Notes under the pieces: generated by a model | The model's database searches: none | Seen by the model: only the letters and a program-made list of their open reading frames with translations | Told to the model about the DNA's origin: nothing | Source of the DNA: Chloromonas sp. AAM2 | Lineage: Eukaryota; Chlorophyta; Chlorophyceae; Chlamydomonadales; Chlamydomonadaceae | Reading direction: 5' to 3' | Length of the DNA stretch: 64,000 nucleotides | Assembly: GCA_004335635.1 (NCBI GenBank) | Contig: QAXH01005311.1 | Location: 10,640 to 74,639 of the forward strand | In this document: positions 23,057 to 34,839 of the stretch, one piece after another | Numbering within the stretch: the stretch's first letter is position 1 | Layout of the letters: each line of letters starts with the position of its first letter | Made by a program: the position numbers and the translations under genes

Positions 23057-26000
23057 ATGGCGCGGAGCTTTCCATTCGTTTACGTCATAGGTGCAATGGG
23101 TGCAATTGGAGCAGCTGTTTTGGCTTTGAGAGGCAACGCCGATCTCTGGGCAGCATTCAAAACTTCATTTGCTCGGACAGCTTCTAGCATGGCTGCAAAT
23201 CGTGAGTGGTGTTCCGGCACAATTGTCGGCTGTTTGAAAAGGAGTTAGACAGACTATTGTCCCTGTATAGCATGCATGTGGCCACACACAGTGATGGTGC
23301 ATAGGCAACTGCCTCCTACACTTTCCTGTGCAGGCATGGGCCCTGCGGGCATTCCATCTAGCCTGCCTAGACGGATTGTAGTCATCGGTGGTGGCCTGGC
23401 TGGGTGCACAGCCGCTCTAGCAGCACATGCGGATCTACTTCGGCACATACCAGATGCATTTGCGCCTATGCCACAGGCTGCAGCAGCAGGAGCAGCAAAT
23501 TCGACCAACCAGCCAGACGCCACCACAGGTTCGTCATCTGCTAGTTTGATGCCATGCCCGATGGTGAAGCTGGAATAAATGAACTTGGCCTGATGCCATC
23601 ATGCCTGCACTCACCTACCTTGACCAGTCAATTTGATGATCTGCTTCATGGGCTGTACTCAATCTTACCATGCTGTCATGCGTGCTCTGTGGTGCGGGTA
23701 GCCACAACCACCGAGCACTGGCCATGATGCTCACAGAGTTTTAAACGCCATCTTTCTCATGGCAGCACAATGGGTACAGGCTTCTGGGAAAACAAAACAC
23801 AAACATGCATGCGTTCCTCATACTGCAGCAAATGCTCACAGTAAATACGGCTGATTGGCGTGCAAAGCAAGCAAGACGCAGGAGAGGTTGGGAGGAGTGG
23901 TTCCAACTGCGGTGGCCATGTAATGGTGATGGTGCTGATGCAGTGTGGAACCAGAAATGGCCTGTGTTTGCTGTGCGCTGTTACTTGCTCCATCTACGTA
24001 CGTACGTTTGGCGGCCTGTTTTTCTCACCTTGAACGAAACAGTAACTTATTCGCTCGTTAATCCTGGCCTGTCTCATGAAATGTGGGAAGTCTTCTTCGT
24101 CTTGCTGGCACACGCAGGCAGCAAGGATTTCATTGCACAGTACGAGATCGTGCTGGTAGACAAGATGGCCAAGCTGGGTGGCAACTCAGCCAAGGCCAGC
24201 AGCGGCATCAACGCCCTCAACCCAGCAGGGGGCGACAGCCAGTCCCTGTTTGAATCAGACACGCTCAAGTCGGGAGGGGGACTCAGCAAGCCAGAGCTGG
24301 TATCCACGCTAGTGGTGAGATCAGGCTATCAATCAACACGCATGCAGTTCAAAAGCGATCTCCCTTTTGTCTCATCGTCATATTCACCACGACGTGGCTT
24401 ATCATGGTTTTTCGCCCGGTCCAGTATGACAATCACACTTTGCCCGGGCCCGCGCTGGAGTTGTTGGTGCAAGGAAGGATTTGACATTTGCACACAAGAC
24501 GGAAGGACTTGACATTTGCATACAGCAGCTTATTGCTTGTGCATGATACTGTTGGAGCCATGTCTGAACCAACCAACCATACGTCGTGCTACTGCCCTGC
24601 ATCATTTGCGTCTAATGCACATCCCATTTGACCTGCTTTCTGCTATCTGTCTCCCTCTGGCCCTTGCTTAGGGTAGGCCCGGGCGGTGCCCGCCCCGTTC
24701 CATGTCTTGTGACGGCTTCCCTGTTGTTCACACGGTACCGACATGCCTTACCTGTCTGATGCCGATGTGTGCACACCACCTCAGGCCAACTCCCACGACG
24801 CCATCTCGTTCCTGGAGAGCTTGAGCGTTGACCTGTCAAAGGTCACAGTCCTAGGGGGACACTCAAAGCCCAGGTCAAGGACAAATCCGGTAGGGCACAG
24901 GTAGGGGCAAGGGTGGGTGGGGGATTGTTGAGGAAAAGGGGGGGGTACACACCTAAGGGCGAGCTTGTGCAAGCAAAGCGGACTCTGTTGAGCAAGACTG
25001 GACATAAGGATTGGAATGCTTTATGTGCTGTGTTTGGTGCGCGGCAAAGCAGGTGCATTGGCTGTGGGGCGCCAAGATGAGAGCGGCGCCATGAACGACG
25101 TTGAACGTATCGAGCACTTGGGACTTTACAGCAACCCAATCACACTTCACAACTGTTCCAGTGGTATTGACAGGAACTGTCCCAGAACTGGCAAACTTCT
25201 TTTTTTGCTTTTTTTGCTGTTGCTGGCATTGTCAACATGTATAACATGTGTAACGCTGCGTGTACGCAAGGATAGGGGTATGCCAGATTGAGTGGCGTTA
25301 TTCCTGGATTCCATCATCTCTGGACTCCATTGAAATGGAATGGAGGTAATGTCGGTGAATGGCGGATCGTGATGAAATGGACTTGTCACCTCGCCCCGCC
25401 CCCTGACTGGCATGTTGAGTGGAGCATCATCATGTGCACACTTAGGAGTGGCACACTGATCACGACCCGCAAGCAAACGCCACGATGCGGTGACGGTCTG
25501 TCGTGATGCAGGTTGGCGGTAATGTGGGGTGGAGCATCATGAGCAAGGTGCTGGCGGCTGTCAAGGGGGCACATGGGATTCGTGTCATGGAGGGACACAA
25601 GGTGGGGCGTGGGCTAGCTGCATGGGGTGTGTCTGCATGGGGTGAGTCTGCATGGGATTCGTGTCATGGAAGGACAGTGGGCTGACTGCATGGGGTGAGA
25701 CTGCATAGGGTGAGCCTGCATGGGGTGAGCCTGCATGGGTGAGCCTGCATGGGGTGAGTCTGCATGGGATGGGGTGAGCCTGCATGGGGTGAGCCTGCAT
25801 GGGGTGAGCCTGCATGGGGTGAGTCTGCATGGGGTGAGTCTGCATGGGTTGAGACTGCATGGGTTGTTGTATGGGCACGCTGATGAACGGCACGAGTGGG
25901 CTTTTGTGATTGGTGGGGCGTGGGCTGACTGTCTGTGCACGTACCAGCATGGGCACAAGGTTGAACATGAGAAGAGTTTGAAATCCAACTAAGGCCACCC

Positions 26001-29000
26001 TGGCTGGCAGGAAGTTGTATTTCTGGGTTCATCAGCGCTGGACACACACGTTCTAGAACATCAAACAATAACAGCTGCAGCTGAAACAAAGCTCTGCCTA
26101 TTGCCTATGAGTTCTCATACTCATCCTTCCATCTACAAGGACTGATGCGCTGACATCCTGTGCAGTTGGAGTCTCTCTTGTTGGACCCTGCGTCCGGCGC
26201 AGTGACGGGCGTGAGGCTGTCTGGGGCAGGCCAGGAGGCGGGCGGCACGCAGCAAGTGCAGGAACTGCCTGCTCAGGTGGGAGGGGCTCAGGACCGGCAA
26301 TGTCTGCGTTGTTTCGGACTTTTTGCAGTCCTTTGAATGATGCAACACACATTGTGTGGCTGTGTGCATTTGTGTCCAAAGAAGATGTCAACCCTCAGTC
26401 GTATTCTAGCGTGTCGTTCCGCTGTAGCAGCGCTTGTATGGGTGCTATAGGTCCGGCATGGCAGGCAGGCAACCACTGCCCCCTCTTGCACACACATGAT
26501 TGCGCACCTTGCTCCATGTCGCAACCTGTGAATGCCACCATGTACTATGCCCTGCTCACACTGTTTGGCGTTATGCCAGCCCAAAGCCGTCAATCTTGGG
26601 CTGCATGCAGTTTCGCCGGCCATTTCATTGAACTCACTTCAATCTTGCACACTTCCTGCTGTGTCCTCAGGCGGTCATCCTTGCAACGGGTGGCTTTGCC
26701 GCGAACCGGTCCCTCCTGTCCCGCCACAGCCCCTCCACCGCTGCATTAGCCACAACCAATGGGCCCTGGGCACAGGGGGACGGGCTGGGGGTGGCGGGGG
26801 CGGCGGGGGCCAGGCTGAGGGACTTGGACCAAGTGCAAGTGCACCCAACAGGTGTGCGTGTGTGTGTGTGTGTGTGTGTGCATTACATAGACCGTGTTAT
26901 TACAGCCTATTAATACCATGCATGCATGAACAGGTGCATGGGGTGTACAGTGGATGGGCTGTGTGGGAAATATGGCGGCAAGCCGGGTTATATCCATCCA
27001 TACTTACATACATGTGTGTTTGTGTGTGGACAGTGGTGGATACGCTATGGAGATGCAGTCTGTGCGTGCACAGGGAAGGGTGGGCTTACACTTTATTGCA
27101 AACGTGTTCAATAGCGATCGGGACGGCGATGGGTCCTGCCCATGAAGACCATGCGTTGTGTGTGTGTAGATGAGCTGTGTGGGAAATGTTCCAGCATTCA
27201 GTGGGTAGGCAGGGGCATCCTCGACATGTCCTCTGGTCCTGCTGCACTGGTATCACTGCAATGCATTGCTAGGCCCAGTCCTTCTTGATTCATGTGCGTT
27301 GCATGCACTGCTCTCAGGGTTTGTGGACCCTGCCGATGAGTCAGCTGGCACCAAGTTCCTGGCGCCTGAGAAGCTGAGAGGCGTGGTGAGTTGGGTTGTG
27401 TTACTGAGCTCTGTGTCGTAGCCTGGTCTCCTGGCCTGTTCTGCCTCCCTTTCTCCAGGTCTGGGTGACACACAGAGGTATCGACCAAAGCTACCGACTG
27501 GTACCTTGTGGTGCCTTGGCTTAGTTACATACGAAACTGGGTTGACTGGTACGATCCATTGTAGCCTGGTCTCCGGGACTGCCTTGCATCCCTTTTTCTA
27601 GCGTTTGACGACTTGCTCGTTGGCCTGCCTTCCTTTGGCCTGCCTTCCTTTGGCCTGCCTTCCTTTGGCCTTCCTTCCTTTGGCCTTCCTGCCTTTGGCC
27701 TGCCTTCCTTTGGCCTGCCTTCCTCTGGCCTGCCTTGCCTGCCTTGCCTGCATAGCTCGCCTTGCTCATTTCGTTTTCTTGCTCAGGGTGGGCCAGGGCG
27801 GCACCCATCCCGTTCCGTGTCCTGCAACGGCTTCCTTACTGTAAACAAACATTCGCTGCACTCACTCATCCCCACACCAACAATGCCAACCCCATTGTCG
27901 GAATCGTACACATATACTGCATGCAGGGTGCAGTCCTGCTTGACAGGCAGGGGCACCGGTTTGTGGACGAACTGGGCACGCGCGATGTGGTGTCGCAGGC
28001 TGTGGCAGAGTGAGTCACTTGTTGGGGGAGGTTGCTGCACGTGGGCTTGCATGTGGGGTGCATGTGAGGAGGGGTTGTTGCGTATGTACGTAGTCATTTA
28101 CATGAGTGGCAGAGTGAGTCACGTGAGGAAGACGGGCTGCATGTGGGTTGCATGCGGGTTGCATGTGGGCTTGCATGTGGGCTGCATGTGGGCTGCATGT
28201 GGGTTGCATGTGGGCTTGTATGTGGGCTGCATGTGGGCTGCATGTGGGTTGCAAGCGGCTGCGTGTGACTGAGGCACACATGATGTTCAGGCCTTGCTTG
28301 TTGGTCATGACCATGGCCAGTGTTCACCCCATGCACACACACTCCAATTACTGCTTGCTCCAGCAGGCTGTTCGCTCGCTCGCTTGCTTTGCTTTGCTTG
28401 CTTGCTTGATTTCGGCCTAACCCTTCACCCATTGTTGACATGAGGATTGCACGTGCCTGCATTACTCAACTCTGCAACTAGCTGTCTCCATACCCATTGT
28501 CAGCAAGCCGAATTACTCTTTGCTCCGCCAGTCACGTGCGTTGCCTGTGGCATGCTTTGCTGCTGTGCGCAGGCATCCGGGCCATGAGTCGTACCTTGTC
28601 CTACCGGCTGAGGGCGCAGAAGAGTATGGTATGAGCGCCATTCAGTTCTATGTCACCAAGGGACTCATGACCAAGGTAGATCATAAAGCGGGAAAAAGCA
28701 CACAAAGATATCAGTACGTGGCATCTGCAGATCTGCCCAAAGCGCCATTTTGTTTGAACACATGCGGTTGGGCCTATAACTACAAGGAAAGACGTGAAGC
28801 ATGGAAGGCCGCATGGAATGGAACCAGCATGGAACCCTAAATGCACCTGCACTTACATCTCAGGGAAACTACATGCATACAGGATGTTGCGAAATGACCG
28901 GTACATGTTTTGGGGGTACAGCGTTTCTGTACCTAGATTTCCACCCCGACCGTACCAACCGACCAACCAACTACCTGGCTGGAAGCCCCTAAGCATCGCC

Positions 29001-31689
29001 GATGCGGCTGAGACTTGGCAGGTGTAATCCTCACACCATTTGGGACAAAGTGCTGTGTCAACAAGTAAGCCTGTTGACTGGCAATTGTTGGAGAAAATGG
29101 CTGCCGTTACTTCAAAACGGCTTTTCAGTATCAAAACGGTCGAATTTGGGCCTGACAAATGGCCGAAAATGTGATTTGTAAGGCGGTGCCTTAGAGGTAT
29201 CCTTTTGGCAGTACCTATCTGTACCACTTGGAATCAGCCCAATCCGATCTATTGCTGGTGAGATACAGCAATTGTAGGGTAGCATGTCGTCAGCCACTTT
29301 GCCTGGGCACAGCTTTTCAGTACGGCGGCCAGATCGCACAACACTTAGTGCGTCTTGATCCTGGTAACAAGGTCTGTCTGTTTGGGGTCATGCTGAGTTT
29401 CCCCGCCATCCGGCTCCAAACATGGCTGTTCCTGAATTCTGAAATTAACCTAATTTTGCACAAAATGTGTTCGTGCTCTGTTTCACTTACAAGAAGGAGG
29501 CAAGCAGTTTTGTTTCGCTGCCTGCTCATGCCAACAAAAATCCAGTCTGTCTGGTGGTGAATGCACACTCCCTACCGACACTCCATCAGATCAGCGAGCA
29601 CACTTGATAGTTACCAGGGCCTCAGCTAGCATGACACGTTGCAGACGACAAGGGCTAAAGGGTGGAATAAAACAATTCAGCGAAAAGCTGTGCCAGCTTG
29701 CAGGGTTAAGGCTTGACTGAGCACCGAACGCCACGGCCAAAATGAGCACTGGTCTACAAAAACTCAACTTCAAAGCCATCCCAAAACCAGGGGCCAGCGT
29801 ATTTTAGACCAAATCTTGCATGAACTACTTGTTGGAGCTCAGTGAGTGTGCAGCGGGTGCGCCCACCAAGAACCGTGCAGCATGTGCAGTTTGGCAGGTC
29901 AAAACCTGTGTACCTGTCATTTCGCAACATACTGTACGCCTATGGATTGTCTGAATGCACTTGACGAGTTCATACCCGAGACTTTCTACGCAGCCGTAAG
30001 AATAATTTGTGTCCGGCCTCATCCAAGCCCCGTTCGAGGGCAGCTAACACATGACAACACAGCGAACTTGCTACTGCCTGACTTCTGCAGTCATCCCCCT
30101 GCAGGCCTGCAGATGCCCACAGCTGATGGCCACACACGAACAAGAGACAGGCCTGCAGCCCACCTGGGCCCATGCAGAGGTCGTGTCACATGTCAACCGT
30201 TTCCCTGTTGCAGGTTCAAGGCGTGTCGGGCCTGGCCCAGCATATGGGCGACTCGGGCGTTGAAGCCACACTCACCGCTGAGCTGGAGGCGTACAACCAG
30301 GCCAAGGAGGGGCAGCGGCCGGACGTGTGGGGGAAGACTGTGTTCCCTAAAGGTGGGTACAAGGCAAAGAGCCCCACAAGTTCTGTGGTAGATCTGTTTA
30401 CACCAGCGTAATCTTCCTTGAGGGAGTTATCTTCATCAGGGAAGCCGTCACAGGACACGGGATGGGACGGGTGCCACCCTGACCCACCCTGAGCAAGCAG
30501 GGAAAAACTAGCCAGACCGGCAAGCCGGCAGCTGGGAAACGCTCAAGGACTGTTTTGATAGAGGGCGATGCAGAGGGTGGGCCAGCAGCCAAGATAGCTT
30601 GCTTCAAGCAATGCCGCCAATCTGTGCAGACTGCAAAACGGTAGGCTGTCTTCTGTCTTGGTAAAGGATGCCTTTTGTACGATGCTAGGAAAACCACCGA
30701 TGACGCGTCCAGGCGACGTATTCGCTTTGCTCTATTCCATCCAGGCGTTTTGTACTGTCCCCGCAGGGTTTGAGCTTCAGGGCGAGATGTTCGTGGCGCG
30801 TGTGACGCCTGTGGTGCACTACACCATGGGCGGCGTGGAAATAGACGCGCGGGCGCGAGTGATCAGCGAGGAGGGCGCGCCCATTGCAGGGCTCTATGCG
30901 GCTGGGGAGGTCAGCGGAGGGTGAGTGGAGTGGGTGTGCCAATGTTCGTGCAGTACATCAGGAATGGCATCACACGGCACGGAACAGTGTAACACACACA
31001 CACACACACACACCACGGAGCAGTGTGATGGGCACCATTCTGGCCTGCCCTGGGCAGAAAACAAACTGAGCGAGGTGGACCGCACAGGCATGGCGGGCCA
31101 AAGGAAAGCAAGAACGAGTCATGAGGGGTGTGGGTGTGGGGCGGTAACAATAGGGGCTGTATTCAGTACAGGCTGAATGTGGTGGGGAGGTGCGGTGACA
31201 ATGGTATCATGTGGTATTAGTTGTCATGGGCGGTAGATGATGTCATCAGCAAACATGGTCACTACAGGGCAAGTAACAAAGAATTAGGACAAATGCATTC
31301 CACGTTGTACTAAATGCTCCCAGCGGCATCAGGATTGCTCCTGGCATGTGTTTGATTTGGCGGCATCAGGATGGGACCGTACCTTGTGTTGTATGATTCA
31401 TGCTAGCCTGGACTTGTGCAGATAAGGATGGGACTGTGTGCGCCTGCATGATTCATGTGCAACTCGTGTGCGCCTGCATGATTCATGTGCAACTCGTGTG
31501 CGCCTGCATGATTCATGTGCAACTCGTGTGCGCCTGCATGATTCATGTGCAACTCGTGTGCGCGTGCTTCTTTGCAGTGTGCATGGTCGCAACCGGCTGG
31601 GTGGCAATTCTCTGCTGGAGTGCACAGTGTTCGGTCGGATAGCCGGGGCCCAGGCCGCCGCACAGCTCATGAACCAAACAGCGGCATGA
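23057..31689 (+). CDS. Soluble FAD-dependent fumarate reductase with N-terminal anchor
   Basis: Thirteen exons join in phase to 560 residues: 23057-23201, 23334-23528, 24118-24314, 24785-24889, 25512-25601, 26166-26276, 26671-26851, 27318-27385, 27927-28009, 28573-28675, 30214-30352, 30767-30920, 31578-31689. The family reduces fumarate to succinate with FADH2, fed by NADH in OSM1/FRD-type eukaryotic enzymes, helping to reoxidise cofactors under low oxygen. Seen: a hydrophobic N-terminal segment (residues 6-25; signal anchor or organelle presequence), dinucleotide-binding GGGLAG (67-72), [12 protein letters not shown] (134-145), GGHSKPR (203-209), ATGGFAANR, and the expected active-site set H339 (VHPTG), R383 ([10 protein letters not shown]), H490 ([10 protein letters not shown]) and R530 (GRNRLGGNS). 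It lacks a fused cytochrome domain. Introns are unusually rich in tandem repeats. Confidence 0.92.
24655..24735 (+). repeat. Repeat A copy 5
   Basis: Lies in fumarate reductase intron 3, about 50 bp before exon 4, and carries GGTGCCCGCCCCGTTCCATG. Confidence 0.75.
25168..25215 (+). repeat. Solo end of element C
   Basis: Lies in intron 4 of the fumarate reductase gene and ends in CAAACTTC followed by a T-rich run. No partner end was seen. Confidence 0.6.
25610..25870. repeat. 15-bp minisatellite with a copy of an exon end
   Basis: About twelve units like GCATGGGGTGAGCCT fill fumarate reductase intron 5. At its left edge, 25657-25682 repeats the end of exon 5 (GGGATTCGTGTCATGGA at 25576 onward). 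Confidence 0.85.
26852..26881. repeat. (GT)n microsatellite
   Basis: Begins at the donor of fumarate reductase exon 7 and extends into intron 7. Confidence 0.9.
27605..27745. repeat. 15-bp minisatellite
   Basis: About eight units of TTTGGCCTGCCTTCC in fumarate reductase intron 8, directly left of repeat A copy 6. Confidence 0.9.
27765..27850 (+). repeat. Repeat A copy 6
   Basis: Carries GCTCAGGGTGGGCCAGGGCG, with TGCAACGGCTTCC in place of TGTGACGGCTTCC, in fumarate reductase intron 8. Confidence 0.75.
28125..28255. repeat. 11-bp GCATGTGGG(C/T)T minisatellite
   Basis: Degenerate units of GCATGTGGGTT and GCATGTGGGCT in fumarate reductase intron 9. Confidence 0.85.
28877..29940. mobile_element. 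About 1.06-kb insertion with inverted ends
   Basis: The left end (28877-28912) and right end (29900-29940) are inverted copies sharing ATGTTGCGAAATGAC, GGTACA and TTTTG with few changes. The element sits in the 1.5-kb intron 10 of the fumarate reductase gene, the longest intron there. No transposase reading frame was found, so it is probably non-autonomous. Target duplications could not be defined. Confidence 0.55.
30433..30510 (-). repeat. Repeat A copy 7
   Basis: Inverted copy in fumarate reductase intron 11. Confidence 0.75.
30992..31013. repeat. (CA)n microsatellite
   Basis: Short tract in fumarate reductase intron 12, interrupted by CC. Confidence 0.85.
31432..31562. repeat. 30-bp minisatellite, four identical units
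   Basis: Four near-perfect units containing GCGCCTGCATGATTCATGTG end 15 bp before the acceptor of the last fumarate reductase exon. Confidence 0.95.
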
Positions 31690-31750
31690 CGGCTGTAAGC
31701 CCAAGGATACCAGCCTACTTGTGGAATTGTGGATCCATTCTGCTACTGAG

Positions 31751-31997
31751 GAAAAAAAGAAGTTTGCCAGTTCTGGGACAATTCTTGTTTTGTGAGTCAT
31801 TAGTGGCGATTTGCATTGTGTGTTATCATGAGTCATTATTTTTACCCCCCCATGCTTTGACTCACATCCCCCATGCTTTGACTCCCATCCCCCATGCTTT
31901 TAGACTTGCTGGATTTGATCTTTTGAGTCGTTGGATGACTGCTGGTGTGTAGAGACAGTTGACATGATGTCCCAGAACTGGCAAAAATCTTTTTTTG
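31751..31997. mobile_element. Element C1, short inverted-end element
   Basis: The left end AAAAAAAGAAGTTTGCCAGT and the right end ACTGGCAAAAATCTTTTTTT are inverted copies sharing CCAGTTCTGGGAC. The interior is about 180 bp and non-coding. It is MITE-like. Confidence 0.65.
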
Positions 31998-34839
31998 GCG
32001 TGTACATTTTGTTTGGGATAACTGACTTTTGACGTAATGCAACGGTATCAACTCTCAACTCTCAGCTTCACACTTTTGAGCAACACACTTTTGATCTTGG
32101 TGCATGTGAGCCTGTTGATTAGTACTGCGTGTTGGTTCAGCAGCTGTGCTGCCAGTTGGTAACAGAGTCATGCAGATTGTAGTTGCCACAGATCACCTTG
32201 GCCTGAGAATGGGGAATTCGTGGCGTGTCGTACTGGAATTCGTGTGTCTGTCATGGCGTCGGCGGTTGTAAACTGTTGGTCCGGCCCGATCAGGTTGTTG
32301 GTGCTAGAGGCACTCGGATTGCTTGCATGGCCTTGCGAAATGTAAGCATGATGATGCAATCAGTGGCGTGCGAGTTGAATGTGGTGGGAAGGTACATGTG
32401 GACATGTAAAATGGTTCACAATGTAAAAACGGTAGAGCAGCAGCACCATTTGAACACAGAGGTGCAGTTGCTGCAGGCAAGCAAATAAGATTAGTTGTTC
32501 TATTGCCAGCAGAGCTATAATGGCTGCCTGCACAAGGAGCACTAAACGCCAGACCCTGAGAAGTTTGATGCGTGCATGGGATTCAACAGTCTTCATGGCC
32601 TTGGAACATCGTTCAAATTTGACAGCTGGCTCTCCACTGATATGGGGCGTACCGCCACTCTTGTTCTGAACTCGCAGGCCGAGTATTGTCGTGGTCACTG
32701 TACGATCACGGCTGCGATGTCATGGTAATGCAGTGCGCTTCAGTCCATGGTTTGCCTGCCAAAACAAATTCGCCCTGTTTCGCGCTCATCCTCCTGGTTT
32801 CAAGCAAGCCTTGCAGTGACGTGTTGGTATCGGTCTTCATAGAACACGCAGCGTAAGCTTTGGCGTGTTTGGCGAATGCGTGCTGTCCAGCACCACACCA
32901 AACCCACCATCGCTCGAGCCTGGCTGTTTGAGGTGTAATAGTATGAATGTTGGCCCCTTGCACAGTCTTTGCATACTATCCTCATTTTTCATGAAGCTTG
33001 TGAAAGACCAAGCACCAAGTAGTTGACAAGCAGGGAAGGACGTGGGAAGTCACAGTTGTGGCAGACGATGATTGGGGTGGATGCCCACACTGACTGATCT
33101 GAACACATCACTAGGTAGTTGCCACGCACACTGTGTCCCATTCTGCACAAGACAAGGAAGGCGTTTCCACTCCTTACCACGACCCTTGACACGATCACCA
33201 AGCTCAATGGGCCGTGTGCAATGACGACAAGTGTGACCCTGGTGCACTTGGCTACTGTTTTACAGCACTCGATTCATGCGGCAGGACAAGGTATCCAGGG
33301 CATCGCAGGCAGAGTTAGTCACGCGCTATGTGGTAAAAGATAAGTCAGCGTGACATGGCTTTGCTCAAACTGTCAAGCACAGAGGTTGGGCGCATGTGGG
33401 CTACTAAAAACGGTCAGGAGCATGTCATCATGCAGTGAACCGTGAGTGCAGACACAATGTCAGGGGCTTCATTTTTTGGACCGAGTGGTATCAAACGCAC
33501 TTTACTTTGGCGCCATGCACATCACTTTGGCCTGCCAGGCCGCCTCATCAGTTATGGTAGTTGTGCTTTCACGAGGAGGGAGTGCACACCAGGAAGCACG
33601 TCCACGCAGATGGCCCAATCTCAAACGGCAAAAAATTAATCTTTTGCTGCAAGTATTGATACCATTGCTACAGCCTTACTACGTACTAGAAAGAACAGTG
33701 GGCGCTGGTGGCGATATGTAGCCATGGACTTGTCACCAATAGCCATTGAAAACCGCAGGCGTTGCTCTCACTCTGACGTCACTCATCACCACTTTCCTCT
33801 GCGCGGCATGTGCATTACTGCCCGGCCTTCCTTAATCACGCTAACCAGCATCCCATCTTCTTTCTGTCAATATCTGACCTGGTTCGTTACAGGATTGAGC
33901 AGAGCAATTATTGAAGCAGAGCAATTATTACCAACTTGCAGGTCTATGAGAATAAACAACACAGCAGAGAAAGGCACGGAGTGCAAACTATACCAGGCAG
34001 CAAGCAGGTGCGAAATGCTGGAGGTAAGCAGCCAAAAGAGGTTGCAATCAATCTCAGCGAAAAAAACGGAAACAGCAGCAGATCACAGTAGTTGAATGGA
34101 GCAAGAATAGAAAGCATCTCAGAATATGAATCAACGTGTGCGGCTATCGTCTAAAGGGCTGCACGGGCGTTATTTCCACGTGCTTTTGCCAGGCGTTCTG
34201 CCCTGCCATGTCAAAGCATGCTGTGTACATATGCTAAAGCATAACGGTTGAGTTCAAGAGATGTACCGAAAACATGTGACGGTGGTTCAGCGTGCCTTAT
34301 GCAGGCAGCCTGCTGCTTTAGGTGCGAACAAACAAACAAAGAAACACTCAGCACGCCCACGCAACGACTGAATACCTTTTTTGGTTCCAGAGTGCCACAT
34401 GGCTGGCATATCTTTTGGATGAATGAAGCGCTGTTTCACCCACCACTGCAGCAACTGCGGTAACACACATGGTCTTCCCAAACTGTCAACTGTCCCACTT
34501 GCCAATCCCCCATCTCTTCGTTTTCTATTCGGGAATGAGGCTTGTAGTCAACCATGGGAGTCCAAAGCTCAGTCCGGGATTGTCTGTCTTGTGCTGTCGT
34601 AGTATACTGTGTGTGTGTGTGCCAATCTGCAAAGTGCCTGCTACGTGAAAGGCGTGTTTAGAGCACGGCGGCTTGCCACATCGTAGGCGAATGACCGTCG
34701 AAGCTGGAGAACCGCGCCGCTTGGGAAAAGGCAGCCGTGGTCGGCCAAGCGTGCGGCCTCACCACGTCTGGAAAGTGTTTGAGATTCAAATCTGTACCCA
34801 GTTCGTTCTGTACTTTTGAACAGTCAGTGCATGGTTGCT
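31998..34839. other. Intergenic stretch between convergent genes
   Basis: No exon set was supported. It contains a repeat B piece (33465-33690) and, at 32285-32350, a segment resembling 13398-13460. A minus-strand frame at 32360-32698 has hydrophobic stretches but no ATG start or splice context and was not called. Confidence 0.4.

Noticed and set aside
31432..31562. CRISPR-like array of 30-bp repeats
   Set aside because: Units are directly abutting with no unique spacers, in a eukaryotic intron.
32360..32698. 112-codon minus-strand frame with hydrophobic stretches
   Set aside because: It begins with GTG, has no splice context and lies in a repeat-bearing intergenic region.
33724..34095. 123-codon plus-strand frame starting with ATG
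   Set aside because: Composition looks random and no splice sites or homologous motifs connect to it.
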